A stretch of DNA of 64,000 nucleotides from Nitrospirales bacterium (GCA_031315915.1 JALDRK010000009.1:55943-119942), one strand, 5' to 3'; positions 17,393 through 27,013 are shown, counted from the stretch's first letter. Notes: a model not told the origin generated them from the letters alone. Program-made: numbers and translations.

Positions 17393-18913
17393 CTAGATTA
17401 ATGCCGCAGGTTCGATACTCTCATAACTCATGTATTGGTTACCACCATGAGTTTTCGCAAAATAGACCGCTTCATCCGAAGCCTGGAGAAGGGCCTGGAC
17501 ATTGGAAAAGGGTTTGTCAGGGGAATGCGTGGCAATACCCAGGGAGATGGTGACGGTGAGTTGTGTGTCCCGGGCCACTTCATGTTCTGTGGTTCGAAAG
17601 GCCTCCAAGATCCTGTTGCACACAATATGGGCGGCTTCCGCGGGGGTTTTGGGCAGAATCAAGACAAATTCTTCGCCTCCGTATCGGCCAACCAGATCGG
17701 TTGTACGAACTTTGGAAATAAGTGTGCGAGCGGCTGATTGGAGAATGACGTCTCCGGCATGGTGTCCATAGGTATCGTTGACCGATTTGAATTTGTCCAA
17801 ATCGCCAAATACCAATGTGAGACATTCGTCGTGAGCACGGGCTTGTTCAAATGAAGATTCCAGGGATTTATCCAAATACGCCCGGTTGAGAACCCCGGTA
17901 AGAGGATCGTGTCGATTACTCTCTTCCAAATTATTAAACTGGGCTTCCATGGCCACAGTGCCAATTTGTAATTCTTCCACTTCTTTCAGGATTTGAAGGT
18001 TTCGGAATAACAAGGCTTCTCGCGCATTGTCCAAAATAGTTTGTGGATCGGTCCATGTCGGGATTTCTGTTTCAAAGAGTTGCTCGGTTTCTGCCAAATG
18101 AATTTTGGTCTTTTCTAAAATTTCGAGGAAAACTTTGGAAGGGAGTCCAAGCCAAGATTCTGTCTGCTGTTGCAAGACTTGAAGGGCCTCACTTTCCATT
18201 TTATAAAGAAAGACCTCAGCGATTTTTCCTGACAAATTGACGCAATACACAAATCGAGCCCGTTCATCTTGCGAAGGCACACGATCAGGATCATCACTGC
18301 CGGCAATGGCGAGACGGAAGCGATCCGGAAAATTCCATTGAGCCAGCAGCCAGCTGCCGGTGGCCGCATGAGTGATTCCCAACATGTCTTGTTCACGCTG
18401 TAACAGGCTCTTATGGCATTTGGGGTTCAGGTCTTTGCTGGCATAGAGATTTGGAAAGGCTTTATCCAGAACCAACATGCCGAGGTCTTGGAGAAGACTG
18501 GCCAAATACAATTCTTCTACTTCGACCATTCGACAGGTGATCCCAATGACCCGAGCGGCGGTGCCCGACAGGAGCGCCCGCTTCCAGAAAAATCCATAAT
18601 CGAGGCCGGAGCCGACGCTTTTTTTCAAGGACGTGATCAATGAAAAGGACAGAGCCAGGGAGACGGTGGCATTCAGTCCTAAAATCATCAGGGCCTGATG
18701 GAGATTCTCGATTTTCTTGGGATACGGATAGACCGGCGAGTTCGCGATTCTGAGAATTTTACTTGACAAAGCCGGATCGCACCGTAAAAGGGCGGTAAAT
18801 TTTTTGATGTCCACTTCCGGGTCATTGACCAGATTGATGATTTGAGCGGCAATTATCGGTGGACTGGGAAGGCTAGGGCACGATCGTAATTTTTCTTCAA
18901 TTTCAGGTAGCAT
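17393..18913 (-). CDS. HDOD-GGDEF signalling protein (predicted diguanylate cyclase)
   Basis: 506 residues. An HDOD domain (about 15-210) carries CPSLPSPPIIAAQIINLV and LLQDLGMLVLD. A linker follows, then a GGDEF domain (about 335-500) with DPLTGVLNRAYLD and an intact active site, GGEEF, near residue 411. RTTD lies five residues before it, which is the usual inhibitory I-site. It should make cyclic di-GMP under product inhibition. HDOD domains act as scaffolds in two-component and cell-cycle control. No membrane segment is seen, so it is cytoplasmic. It is monocistronic. Confidence 0.9.
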   Translation of the reverse strand: MLPEIEEKLRSCPSLPSPPIIAAQIINLVNDPEVDIKKFTALLRCDPALSSKILRIANSPVYPYPKKIENLHQALMILGLNATVSLALSFSLITSLKKSVGSGLDYGFFWKRALLSGTAARVIGITCRMVEVEELYLASLLQDLGMLVLDKAFPNLYASKDLNPKCHKSLLQREQDMLGITHAATGSWLLAQWNFPDRFRLAIAGSDDPDRVPSQDERARFVYCVNLSGKIAEVFLYKMESEALQVLQQQTESWLGLPSKVFLEILEKTKIHLAETEQLFETEIPTWTDPQTILDNAREALLFRNLQILKEVEELQIGTVAMEAQFNNLEESNRHDPLTGVLNRAYLDKSLESSFEQARAHDECLTLVFGDLDKFKSVNDTYGHHAGDVILQSAARTLISKVRTTDLVGRYGGEEFVLILPKTPAEAAHIVCNRILEAFRTTEHEVARDTQLTVTISLGIATHSPDKPFSNVQALLQASDEAVYFAKTHGGNQYMSYESIEPAALI

Positions 18914-19141
18914 TGACTCGTAAAGTTCCTCTTGTTCTGGCTTAGAGGATTCTATCCTTTTATATCCCTAAGTGTGGCACCCTCCCACGTTTGCCAGAGA
19001 AAGGCGAACAGGGATGTTCTTTTCTAATCTTCAATAGTTTCGGATATTTTGCGTGTAATCTGTATAGGAAATGATGGGCACAAGGCTGAATGAACCGGAT
19101 AATAAATTTGATACGGTTCAAATGATCAGGAGGAGTAGCGA

Positions 19142-19303
19142 TTGAAAGTGCGAAATGGTTCTGTCTTTCATGTTGAGCCCGGTTGTTATCCGGTCGTGTT
19201 GGTTGATGGAGGTGACGGTCATGGTTTATTCGGGGATGAAAAAAGGAAAAGGAATCGTTTCGATCACATTGAATCGACGGGGGCAGGGGAAGGCCCTATG
19301 TGA
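19142..19303 (+). CDS. Possible small protein (53 codons, TTG start)
   Basis: A strong AGGAGGAG lies at about 19128-19135, followed by a TTG at 19142 that opens 53 codons ending at TGA 19303. The product would be polar with no membrane helix (KVRNGSVFHVEPGCYPVVLV near its start). The ribosome-binding site is the only good evidence; the rest overlaps no other gene. I do not recognise a family. Confidence 0.3.
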   Translation: MKVRNGSVFHVEPGCYPVVLVDGGDGHGLFGDEKRKRNRFDHIESTGAGEGPM

Positions 19304-19317
19304 AAAAAGCGAGGGAC

Positions 19318-19881
19318 TTAGTGTAGCAGGATATCTTTGCCTTGTCGGTAGTGGGAATCTTGAAACCGGTCAAGATCCAACCGCACAAAACCGAGCCCCG
19401 CCACGCACAGCTCAAAATTGGAGGACAGGGTTTGAAATAACGAAGGAGAGGTTTGCGATTGGGGGTCCTGGATGCCGGCAACAATATTATAGGATCGTTT
19501 GCCGGCCTTCATATAGTCGACCAAAAAATCCTTATGATGGATGAGTCCGGAACATTTAATCCTGCGGCAATATTCGGGGAACAGTCCGGCTAAAAATAGC
19601 GTCAGGTCTCCGATGTGGCGGTGGATTTCGCGTTCTTTTTCGCTTTCGGAATGCTGGCTGTTGACCTCGGCCTCGTATAAAAGCTCCACCACCGTTTCAA
19701 CCGGTTCTCCGTCATGGTTTTTAATGCGAGTCAATTGATCGGCGTGGGTAAACTCAACAAGGAGATTGGAGACGTATTCGGTTACTTGGAAGTTGGGCCA
19801 GCCTAATGCTTCGGTAAAGTTCCGCTCGGTCAACTGGCCGAATAATTGACGTAAGGGGTGTTGGGCCGGGATTGGTGTCAT
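19318..19881 (-). CDS. Conserved-looking hypothetical protein
   Basis: About 187 residues from the ATG at 19881, with AAAGGG just upstream; a GTG at 19887 is also possible. It is soluble and acidic, mostly helical, with stretches such as TEYVSNLLVEFTHADQL, HRHIGDLTLFLAGLFPEYCRRI and FLVDYMKAGKRSYNIVAG. There is no signal peptide, membrane helix or known motif. I do not recognise the family. It lies upstream of dtd on the same strand with a gap of about 80 bp toward its neighbours and may be alone. Confidence 0.7.
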   Translation of the reverse strand: MTPIPAQHPLRQLFGQLTERNFTEALGWPNFQVTEYVSNLLVEFTHADQLTRIKNHDGEPVETVVELLYEAEVNSQHSESEKEREIHRHIGDLTLFLAGLFPEYCRRIKCSGLIHHKDFLVDYMKAGKRSYNIVAGIQDPQSQTSPSLFQTLSSNFELCVAGLGFVRLDLDRFQDSHYRQGKDILLH

Positions 19882-19962
19882 ATTCACCCTTTCTGTACTG
19901 TCTCCCTATGGTCAGGCTTTTCGTGCCGTTCTTCCCTTGTATCGGTCATGAGGAGGGTCTCC

Positions 19963-20424
19963 TTAACGATGTACCGTATTTTTCCCCCGGCTGTCCAGAA
20001 GCATGGTCACGGGGCCATCGTTCTTGATCGAGACGAGCATGTTTTCACCAAATATGCCGGTCTGAACCGGAATAGAACTTTTTTGCAGGGCATTCACGAC
20101 TTGTTGATAGCGTGTGCGGGCTTCGTTCGGAAGAGCGGCCTGCTCGAAACTGGGACGTCGTCCTTTGCCGGTATTTCCCAGAAGTGTAAATTGGGAGACT
20201 ATCAGTAGTTCCCCTTGGATGTCCTGAAGTGAATAATTCATTTTGCCGGCTTCGTCTGAAAAGAGACGAAGATGCTGAATTTTATCGACGATAAAAGCCA
20301 CATCCTGGTCCGAATCATTCACGGCCACTCCGAGTAAGACAAGAAGACCCTCCGCGATCCTGGCGATCGTCGTATCGCGAACCGTAACCGAAGCTTCTCG
20401 AACCCGTTGAAGTACGGCAATCAT
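19963..20424 (-). CDS. dtd: D-aminoacyl-tRNA deacylase
   Basis: 153 residues from the ATG at 20424, where the family's MIAVLQRVREASVTV start appears; the longer frame adds an unrelated leader. The two active-site motifs are SQFTLLG and the cross-subunit NDGPVT. The dimeric cytoplasmic enzyme removes D-amino acids, and glycine mischarged on tRNA-Ala, from tRNAs. It lies about 80 bp downstream of murJ on the same strand. Confidence 0.95.
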   Translation of the reverse strand: MIAVLQRVREASVTVRDTTIARIAEGLLVLLGVAVNDSDQDVAFIVDKIQHLRLFSDEAGKMNYSLQDIQGELLIVSQFTLLGNTGKGRRPSFEQAALPNEARTRYQQVVNALQKSSIPVQTGIFGENMLVSIKNDGPVTMLLDSRGKNTVHR

Positions 20425-20505
20425 TATCAAAAATATCCTAAAAAGAATCAAACCATTGCAATCGGAGTGCACCCCTCGCTTGCGTGTTCGAATATTCTGG
20501 CTGAT

Positions 20506-22122
20506 TCATAGAAGAGGGACGTTGGCCCTTTTTTTTCGAAGCATCATTTTCAGGTGGTCCAGTTCCGGGGAACCCAAAATAAGATGAAGGCCAAAATAAC
20601 CCAATGCGCCTCCTACTATTGCCGTCAATAACCAGGATACTTTCAATCCCAATTCGCCTGGTGCCTGCCACAGGGACAAGCCGGCCACCCAGAGCCCCAA
20701 TCCTACGAGCGGAGCTAACGCCAGAGTCGTTCGACCGATAGACATCGTCAAGGGTTTCCATAAGAGTCCCTGGAGGCGTTTATGGAGGATGGCCATCAGG
20801 ATCAGCGTGTTGAAGATTGCCGCCAGGCCTGCTGCCAGGGCCAACCCCATATGTCCCAAGGGGGTCATGAGCCAAAGTGACAATGCGATGTTTACCCCGA
20901 CGGAACACACGGCCACGATAGCGGGTGTGCGCGTATCCTGGAGCGAATAAAAGGCCGTAGCCACAATACGATAGCTCGCGAAGGCCCAGAGTCCGGTTGA
21001 AAACCCGAGAAGGGCCGAAGCGGTGCCGACGGTATCATGAGCCGAAAAGGCGCCATGTTCAAAAAACACATGAATGATGGGTATCCGTAAACACATGAGA
21101 CCGGCCATGGACGGCACCATGATAAAAAGCACCATCCGTAATCCGAAATTCACCGTTTCACGAAGTTCGGTGTGGGATCCACGTGCGGCTTGAGCGGACA
21201 GGGAGGGCAATATGGCCGTAGCCAATGCTACCCCAAATATGCCCAGGGGAAATTGAATGAGACGCATGCCGTAAAACAAATACGTAGGGCCACCCTGGAA
21301 ATAGGAAGCCAATATGGTGCTCACGGTAAGATTGATTTGGGTGACTGCCAGGCCTAATAACGAGGGAATCAGCAGAATGCCCATTCTTTTGACGCCCGGA
21401 TGGGCTGGGTGAAAGTTCCAGGTGAAAGACAGTCCTTTTTTTTGTAACCCTGGAAGTTGCATGAGAAATTGCGCGAGTCCGCCCACCACGATGCCGACGG
21501 CTACAGCCAAGATCGGCTGGTCAAACATAGGAGAAATCGTCACGGCAAACAGGATGACACAGATATTAAAAAACACCGGAGCTAGGGCAGGAATGACGAA
21601 TGAACGAAGGGAATTGAGAACGCCCATGGCCAAGGCGGCCAGACTGACAAAAATCAAATAGGGAAACATGATTTGGGTCAGCAGCGTTGTGGTGGCCAAT
21701 TTTGACGCATCGGCCCGAAAGCCTGGTGCAAGCAACCACACGATTCCGGGAGCAGCGAGAATCCCCACCACTGTCACTAGGGTGACCAGAGTGAGCAATG
21801 TCGTGAACGCCGCATTGGCCAATGCCCAGGTTTCTTTTTGCGATTTGGTGGAATGATATTCGGTGAAAATTGGGATGAAGGCCGAGGACATGGAGCCCTC
21901 GGCGAATAATTCTCTGAGCAGATTGGGAATGCGATAGGCCACATAAAACGCATCCGCCGCCGCATGGGCCCCAAAAAGATTGGCCAAGGCGACATCCCGG
22001 ATAAACCCTAAAATCCGGCTGAGAAAGGTGGCACTCCCGATGACCCCTGCCGCACGGCTGATGCGATGGGTTTCATTCAATTGGGGAGGAGAATCCGTGG
22101 GCTTCGGGGAAGGCTGAGTCAT
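20506..22122 (-). CDS. murJ: Lipid II flippase MurJ (MviN)
   Basis: 538 residues with about 14 predicted membrane helices. The N-terminal signature includes ATFLSRILGFIRDVALANLFG, AFYVAYRIPNLLRELFAEGSMSSAFIPIF and later GIFGVALATAILPSLS, all diagnostic of MurJ. The inner-membrane protein moves lipid II to the periplasmic side for peptidoglycan synthesis. It is divergently transcribed from the spermidine synthase-like gene, with a shared 143-bp promoter region. Confidence 0.96.
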   Translation of the reverse strand: MTQPSPKPTDSPPQLNETHRISRAAGVIGSATFLSRILGFIRDVALANLFGAHAAADAFYVAYRIPNLLRELFAEGSMSSAFIPIFTEYHSTKSQKETWALANAAFTTLLTLVTLVTVVGILAAPGIVWLLAPGFRADASKLATTTLLTQIMFPYLIFVSLAALAMGVLNSLRSFVIPALAPVFFNICVILFAVTISPMFDQPILAVAVGIVVGGLAQFLMQLPGLQKKGLSFTWNFHPAHPGVKRMGILLIPSLLGLAVTQINLTVSTILASYFQGGPTYLFYGMRLIQFPLGIFGVALATAILPSLSAQAARGSHTELRETVNFGLRMVLFIMVPSMAGLMCLRIPIIHVFFEHGAFSAHDTVGTASALLGFSTGLWAFASYRIVATAFYSLQDTRTPAIVAVCSVGVNIALSLWLMTPLGHMGLALAAGLAAIFNTLILMAILHKRLQGLLWKPLTMSIGRTTLALAPLVGLGLWVAGLSLWQAPGELGLKVSWLLTAIVGGALGYFGLHLILGSPELDHLKMMLRKKRANVPLL

Positions 22123-22265
22123 TCGATTTGGGATAGTTTCGGATGGACAATTAAGTCCTTAGAAAATAGGGCTGTATCGCTCGCCGGAGAGTTGGTTTCT
22201 CGAATTGACACCCTTCCGATCATGCTTTAGCATCAGTTCCCTTTTGCTCCTCGTTGATACATCTT

Positions 22266-23807
22266 ATGGCAAGTGTAGCTTCTACTCAATCCACATTTCC
22301 GCGTTGGTGGTGTTTCGCGACCGCCTTTTCCACCGGAGCGGTGGTGATGGCTTTGGAAATTCTGGGAAGTCGCCTCTTGGCTCCGGTGTTTGGCAGTTCG
22401 CTGTTCGTATGGGGAGCGTTGATCGGAGTTGTGTTGGCGGCGATGAGTAGCGGATATGCCACGGGTGGATGGTTGGCTGATCGCTATTCTCCGCCGCGAG
22501 TTTTGGCGGGATTGATGTTGACGTCGGGCGTGTGGACGCTTCTGTTGGCCTGGGCAGGACAACCGGTCGTCTTTCAGGTGTTTCAATGGATTCAAGATCC
22601 TCGTTGGGGGCCTTGTTTTGCTGCAGGAGTGCTTTTGGCGGTTCCGGCCTTTGGACTAAGCGGAGTTCTTCCGGCCCTTCTTCGATTGGCGATTGCCGAC
22701 ATGGGACATTTGGGGCGTCATACCGGGTCGATGATTGCGGTCTCGACCATCGGGAGCCTTATTGGGACATGGGGAACCAGCTTCTATCTTCTGACGTGGC
22801 TGGGAAGCGCGGCGCTGGTCGCACTTCTGGGTGTCGTTCAGGTGCTAGTGGGGATTTTTTGGTTGTTTTTAGAGAAAAAGGGGTCTGTTGTTCTGCGAGG
22901 AAGCGTCCTGACCGGAACAGGGATCGCCATTTGGATGAGCCTTCATCCGGTCATTGTGGTTCCTTCAGCTATTTATCAGGAAGATAGTCCATATCAACAA
23001 GTAAGGGTGAGTGAGAATAATGTTTTACGATACCTGGTTCTGGATAATACGTTCCATGCGGTGATGTTGAAAACCGACCCTAATTTTTTAGCTCTTCCCT
23101 ATTCTCAAGTGATGATGGGGGTGTTACCTATTGTCGAACAACCCAAGCGGGGGTTGATTTTGGGTAACGGAGGCGGATCTCTCGCGAAATGGCTGGCCCG
23201 GCATTGGCCGGAATTGGATCTGGATGTGGTAGAAATGGATCCAGTCGTCGTCAAGGCGGCGGAACAATATTTCGATTATGCTCCTCCTGCCAATCATCAC
23301 GTGTATGTGCAGGATGCCAGAACATTTTTGCGTGCGACCGAGGTGCAATATGATGTGGTATGGGTCGATGCCTTTGCCAGGCATTTGATTCCCTTTCATC
23401 TGACGACCCGGGAATTTTTTCAGGAATTGCGGAACCATGTGACGCCGCATGGTGCGGTGGCGGTCAATTTGGCCTCATCGGATGCTCCGGCAAACGTGAG
23501 AAGGGCGCAGGCCATTGTGTCCACGATGCGGTTGGCCTTTCCCGAAGTGGTGGCCTATGGTGTGGCTGGTCCGGATTGGATGAAAACGAAACGGGGTTCA
23601 ATGAACCTCATTTTCTTTGGCGGAACGCCGGTGGCTTCCATGAACGGAGCCGATTTTATGTCTCTTGTCAGTGGATCACTCAATCAGAACCGTTTTCCCG
23701 CAGAAGGCGTTGCATTTTTCGGATCGCAGTCTCCCCTCGAATTGGATCCTGGCTTAATTCTGACCGATGACTTTTCTCCGTTGGATTTATTGCAAGGCGA
23801 AGTATAA
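22266..23807 (+). CDS. Membrane-fused spermidine synthase-like protein
   Basis: About 513 residues from the ATG at 22266; a TTG at 22254 is also in frame. The first 220 residues hold about seven hydrophobic helices in the fused-MFS style (ALEILGSRLLAPVFGSS is typical). The rest is a spermidine synthase-type methyltransferase fold with LILGNGGGSLAKWLA and DVVEMDPVVVKAAEQYF for decarboxylated-SAM or SAM binding, and YDVVWVDAF. The family is widespread, but the substrate of such fusions is generally not known. No speD is adjacent, so true spermidine synthesis is unproven. Confidence 0.8.
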   Translation: MASVASTQSTFPRWWCFATAFSTGAVVMALEILGSRLLAPVFGSSLFVWGALIGVVLAAMSSGYATGGWLADRYSPPRVLAGLMLTSGVWTLLLAWAGQPVVFQVFQWIQDPRWGPCFAAGVLLAVPAFGLSGVLPALLRLAIADMGHLGRHTGSMIAVSTIGSLIGTWGTSFYLLTWLGSAALVALLGVVQVLVGIFWLFLEKKGSVVLRGSVLTGTGIAIWMSLHPVIVVPSAIYQEDSPYQQVRVSENNVLRYLVLDNTFHAVMLKTDPNFLALPYSQVMMGVLPIVEQPKRGLILGNGGGSLAKWLARHWPELDLDVVEMDPVVVKAAEQYFDYAPPANHHVYVQDARTFLRATEVQYDVVWVDAFARHLIPFHLTTREFFQELRNHVTPHGAVAVNLASSDAPANVRRAQAIVSTMRLAFPEVVAYGVAGPDWMKTKRGSMNLIFFGGTPVASMNGADFMSLVSGSLNQNRFPAEGVAFFGSQSPLELDPGLILTDDFSPLDLLQGEV

Positions 23808-23942
23808 AACCTTTCAGCCCTTACTCTCCTGACCATGCCTGTTGTTCCGGGTCTTCAATCTCAGGCGTGTTCCCGCATCGGTCTGCCGGTTTCTGTGAAT
23901 TGGTGGAGAGCTGAACGTGGGCCAAACAGGTGTGCGAGGGAC

Positions 23943-23968
23943 GATCCAGGCGACAATCCACCTGGATC
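23943..23968. repeat. Inverted repeat GATCCAGG-N10-CCTGGATC
   Basis: Perfect 8-bp arms in the convergent gap between the spermidine synthase-like gene and the small hypothetical gene. No T-run follows on either strand, so it is not an ordinary terminator, though it could act as a transcript-end hairpin. Confidence 0.4.
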
Positions 23969-23991
23969 AGTAGCATCTTGATAGCCCGTAA

Positions 23992-24315
23992 TTAAACCTT
24001 GACTGTTTCCTTGGGCCAAAACCTGTAGCGAATTTGGGGAAGTTGGGCTCCTTCAAAATTCGGAATATCGTACAAACAGCGGTCGATGGTGGCCACTTCT
24101 TCTTCTGTAAAGGAAAATACTTTCCGTGTTTTCCAAAATTGATCCAATGTAAAGTAATCCCCGGTTGCCGGCCTGTCTTTTAACGAATCTTGCAGTTTCT
24201 TAAGCCCGGGGGTATCCACACCAGGAATGCGACCATTATTTTTCGTAATACACCATTTGACGATTTCCGCTACCCCATACATGCTGAGCTCAATATCCAC
24301 GGTTTTTCCTGCCAT
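23992..24315 (-). CDS. Small hypothetical protein
   Basis: 107 residues from the ATG at 24315, chosen because AAGGAGGAACGC immediately precedes it. The product is soluble, with a mixed helical composition and segments such as YGVAEIVKWCITKNNGRIPG and FSFTEEEVATIDRCLYDIPNF. No signal peptide or known motif is seen and I do not recognise the family. Its strong ribosome-binding site argues it is expressed. Confidence 0.75.
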   Translation of the reverse strand: MAGKTVDIELSMYGVAEIVKWCITKNNGRIPGVDTPGLKKLQDSLKDRPATGDYFTLDQFWKTRKVFSFTEEEVATIDRCLYDIPNFEGAQLPQIRYRFWPKETVKV

Positions 24316-24618
24316 GCGTTCCTCCTTACAATAATGACGAAAGAATCCTCTATACCACAAAGACTTGTTTCTCTGCCAGGGGTTTTAAGGATAGGAATCG
24401 GGAATCCGATGATTGGGCAAGGTCCATCAGGAGCTGCATGAGCGGGAATTCAGGGGATGTCGTGAAATCCTGTCGAATTTTACAAGAGTCGAGGAAACCC
24501 GTATACTCGGCTCTGGCCCGTGTGGGTGATCGTTATCAAAGGGCTCGCTTTCCGGGACCTTCCCTCTCCAAGGAACGATCATCATCTTAAACTCCAATTA
24601 TCGAAATTTCTTAGTCGT
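24316..24618. other. Divergent intergenic region, about 300 bp
   Basis: The stretch separates the small hypothetical gene and the FG-GAP lipoprotein gene. An open frame runs into the lipoprotein gene from 24520, but the lipoprotein signal starts only at 24619, so I leave it noncoding. No RNA gene or repeat is seen. Confidence 0.4.
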
Positions 24619-25794
24619 ATGACATTCCTCTCAGGAAGATGCTTGGTGGTTGGTCTTGGACTTGCCGGGTTGGTCTTGGCAGGGTGTCCCGCTCGAGAGG
24701 ATTATCAACCTCCGGATCTAGTGTATCATTATAAAGACTTTCCTGTCGGGAAAAGCCCCACATCAATTCGTGTCGGCGATTTCAACGGGGATGGGTTTGC
24801 GGATCTTATCACGAGCAATATTCAAGGCAATTCCTTATCTCTCCTGCTGGGCAATGGAGATGGGAGTTTTCAAGATCAGAAAATCATGTCTGCCTGTCAG
24901 GAGCCTCGAAACATCGCGGTGGATGATTTTAATCTGGATCATATCGTGGATTTAGTCGTGGCCTGTTCCGGGGATAATCATGCTCTGGTCTTTATGGGTC
25001 AGGGAAATGGCACCTTTTTGCGGGGAACCCAATATCTCGTCCACCGTACGCCGGTAAGTATTTCCACGGGAGACTTCAATGAGGATTTTCTCCCGGATAT
25101 GGTCGTGGCCTTGCGTAATGACAAAATTCAGGTGTTTTTAGGTATGGGCAATGGAAAATTTCGAGTGGGTCCGCTGTATGAGTATGGGGATACGCCTACA
25201 TCCGTCGATACTATTGATTTAAATGGCGATCAACATTTGGATTTAGCGGTGACCAATGGTGGCCCTATGAGCAATGCGGTGTCCATTTGGTTGGGCCTGG
25301 GTGACGGTACCTTTTTATCTCCGGTTGATTACAAAACGGGAAAGCGGCCGTTAGGGGTTTCCTTTGCCGATTTTAATAATGATCATCATGTCGATTTGCT
25401 GGTCATTAATGGAGAAATGAATACCATCACCATCTTTTTGGGCAATGGGGACGGCACGTTTCAAAAGGGAAAGGATTCCGGTGGAGATGCCGGCCCAAAC
25501 CACGCGGTGGCTCAGGATTTTGATGGGGATAAAAATATGGACGTGGCGGTCGTGAATATCCAGTCTGGGAGTTTGTCGCTTTTGTTTGGTAAGGGAGATG
25601 GAACCTTTAAATATCCTCCCAAGCATTACGGGACGCCCCATGGGCCTTTTGCTCTGGCTTCTCTTCCTCTGGCGGTGGGTCGTGGCGAACAACCCGGTTT
25701 GGCGGTGGTCAATAACGCTTCCAACAATGTTTCCGTCTACTTACATCATGGCTTGAAAGTCCGGACGGCAGAAAGTCCGCCATCGACCTCTTAA
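24619..25794 (+). CDS. FG-GAP/VCBS repeat lipoprotein
   Basis: 391 residues from the ATG at 24619, which puts a signal peptide directly at the N-terminus with the lipobox LAGC (mature Cys at about residue 24). The mature part consists of about six to seven repeats of the FG-GAP/VCBS type: GDFNGDGFADLI, LLGNGDGSF, VDDFNLDHIVDLV, GDFNEDFLPDMV, LNGDQHLDLAV and FDGDKNMDVAV. These DxNxDxxxD loops bind calcium and fold as a beta-propeller. It is a lipid-anchored envelope protein; ligand or partner is unknown. Confidence 0.85.
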   Translation: MTFLSGRCLVVGLGLAGLVLAGCPAREDYQPPDLVYHYKDFPVGKSPTSIRVGDFNGDGFADLITSNIQGNSLSLLLGNGDGSFQDQKIMSACQEPRNIAVDDFNLDHIVDLVVACSGDNHALVFMGQGNGTFLRGTQYLVHRTPVSISTGDFNEDFLPDMVVALRNDKIQVFLGMGNGKFRVGPLYEYGDTPTSVDTIDLNGDQHLDLAVTNGGPMSNAVSIWLGLGDGTFLSPVDYKTGKRPLGVSFADFNNDHHVDLLVINGEMNTITIFLGNGDGTFQKGKDSGGDAGPNHAVAQDFDGDKNMDVAVVNIQSGSLSLLFGKGDGTFKYPPKHYGTPHGPFALASLPLAVGRGEQPGLAVVNNASNNVSVYLHHGLKVRTAESPPSTS

Positions 25795-25915
25795 GAACCC
25801 TGATTCTTAATTTCTTGACACCTTCTTTAACCCCTGTTTACAGTCTTTTTCGCTATTTCTTGTAACGCTTGCTAGCGAAGATGTTCTGATTGCTTGGTAT
25901 TTTTTGAGGAGCACC

Positions 25916-26095
25916 GTGCGAACATTTGGCTGGTGGTTTGGCATGGGTTCCTTGTTGACTCTTGCCGTTCTGTTAGTGCAAGGCGGTGTCCGTGATCTGC
26001 TGTATGGGGCATCTCATGCAGGCACATGGGAAGGGGTCTTGTCGATGGGACTCACTATTCTAGGGGTGGGGTCTTATCCGGGTGCGTGGCGGTGA
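25916..26095 (+). CDS. Small hydrophobic protein
   Basis: 59 residues from the GTG at 25916, supported by TTGAGGAGC eight bases upstream. Two hydrophobic stretches (WWFGMGSLLTLAVLLVQ and GVLSMGLTILGVGSY) suggest a small membrane protein or a signal peptide plus a short tail. TTGACA at 25815 with TTACAG 17 bp later is a possible promoter. No family is recognised. Confidence 0.5.
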   Translation: MRTFGWWFGMGSLLTLAVLLVQGGVRDLLYGASHAGTWEGVLSMGLTILGVGSYPGAWR

Positions 26096-26147
26096 TTTTC
26101 AACCGATTGCGGTGATGACCGATGTTTCTCGAAGAATGTGACATACG

Positions 26148-26330
26148 ATGAACTGTCTTCGCTGCCAGGGAACGATGTTGGTAGAGCGTCACTATACGAA
26201 GGTGACTCGGCGGTTTTACGCCAAATGTATCAATTGCGGTTTTTGGTTTGATTTAGCGGATGTGTTGAGATTTTTTAAGCGTGTGGTTGAAAGTGGGTAT
26301 CGCGGATTAAAAATTCGTGAAATCCTGTAA
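26148..26330 (+). CDS. Small zinc-ribbon protein
   Basis: 60 residues with two CxxC knuckles, CLRCQG near the N-terminus and CINCGFWFD in the middle, spaced as in a rubredoxin-like zinc ribbon. The C-terminal half is a basic helix (LRFFKRVVESGYRGLKIREIL). It may be a nucleic-acid or protein-binding module. It lies 52 bp after the small hydrophobic gene and convergent with ruvA. Confidence 0.65.
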   Translation: MNCLRCQGTMLVERHYTKVTRRFYAKCINCGFWFDLADVLRFFKRVVESGYRGLKIREIL

Positions 26331-26347
26331 GTGGGTCGTTTCCTTCC

Positions 26348-26959
26348 TTAATTTTTGGCCAGTTCCTTCAACGATATTCGGATGAGATTTTCCAACTCGT
26401 AGGTATCTCCAAGTTGATTCAGGGCTTGGGAAATGGCCTTTTTAACTTCCGGCGGCCGGTATCCAAGGTTGAGAAGTGCCGATGTGGCCTCTTCTTCGGA
26501 CACGGAGAGATGAGAAGAGTGGCCTCGTGAAGTTTCCGAGAAAACGGGCAGACCGATGCAGGATGTCTTGTCTTTCAATTCCAAGTTCATGCGAGCGGCG
26601 GATTTCTTCCCGATTCCAGGGATGGAGGCCAAAGTATCGGTATCGTTAATTTCAATGGCCTTGCACAATTCCTGAACAGACAGCGTGGATAAAGCGCTGA
26701 GAGCCAGTTTGGGACCGATGCTGGTGACTCCGGTCAGTAACAGAAAAGCTTGCTTCTCCTCTCTGGTGCCGAATCCAAAAAGCTGGATGGTATCATTGCG
26801 AATATGTGTAGAGATAAATAATTGGACTGAAGTATTTACTTCCGGAAGCGCAAAGTACGTGGAGAGGGGAATGGCGATTTGGTATCCCACCCCGTGCACC
26901 TCCAGAATGACTTCTTGTGGAGTCTTATTCGAAAGGATACCTGCAAGTGATGCGATCAT
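26348..26959 (-). CDS. ruvA: Holliday junction DNA helicase subunit RuvA
   Basis: 203 residues. It starts MIASLAGILSNKTPQEVILEVHGVGYQI (OB-fold domain), followed by the tandem helix-hairpin-helix motifs LTGVTSIGPKLALSALS and LASIPGIGKKSAARMNLELK. The C-terminal UBA-like domain that contacts RuvB (EEEATSALLNLGYRPPEVKKAI) is complete. It binds Holliday junctions and guides RuvB. ruvC, usually just upstream, is not present here, and ruvB is not downstream. Confidence 0.96.
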   Translation of the reverse strand: MIASLAGILSNKTPQEVILEVHGVGYQIAIPLSTYFALPEVNTSVQLFISTHIRNDTIQLFGFGTREEKQAFLLLTGVTSIGPKLALSALSTLSVQELCKAIEINDTDTLASIPGIGKKSAARMNLELKDKTSCIGLPVFSETSRGHSSHLSVSEEEATSALLNLGYRPPEVKKAISQALNQLGDTYELENLIRISLKELAKN

Positions 26960-26986
26960 CTGAGTCGGGTCTATTGGAGAAGAATT

Positions 26987-27013
26987 AAAAAACAGGCTTC
27001 CCTGCTAGGGAAG
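26987..27013 (-). terminator. Intrinsic terminator between yebC and ruvA
   Basis: CTTCCCT and AGGGAAG form a 7-bp stem with a 3-nt loop, followed after a few bases by six T residues on the minus strand (26992-26987). It should end the yebC transcript, leaving ruvA, which starts at 26959, to depend on readthrough or its own promoter. Confidence 0.7.
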
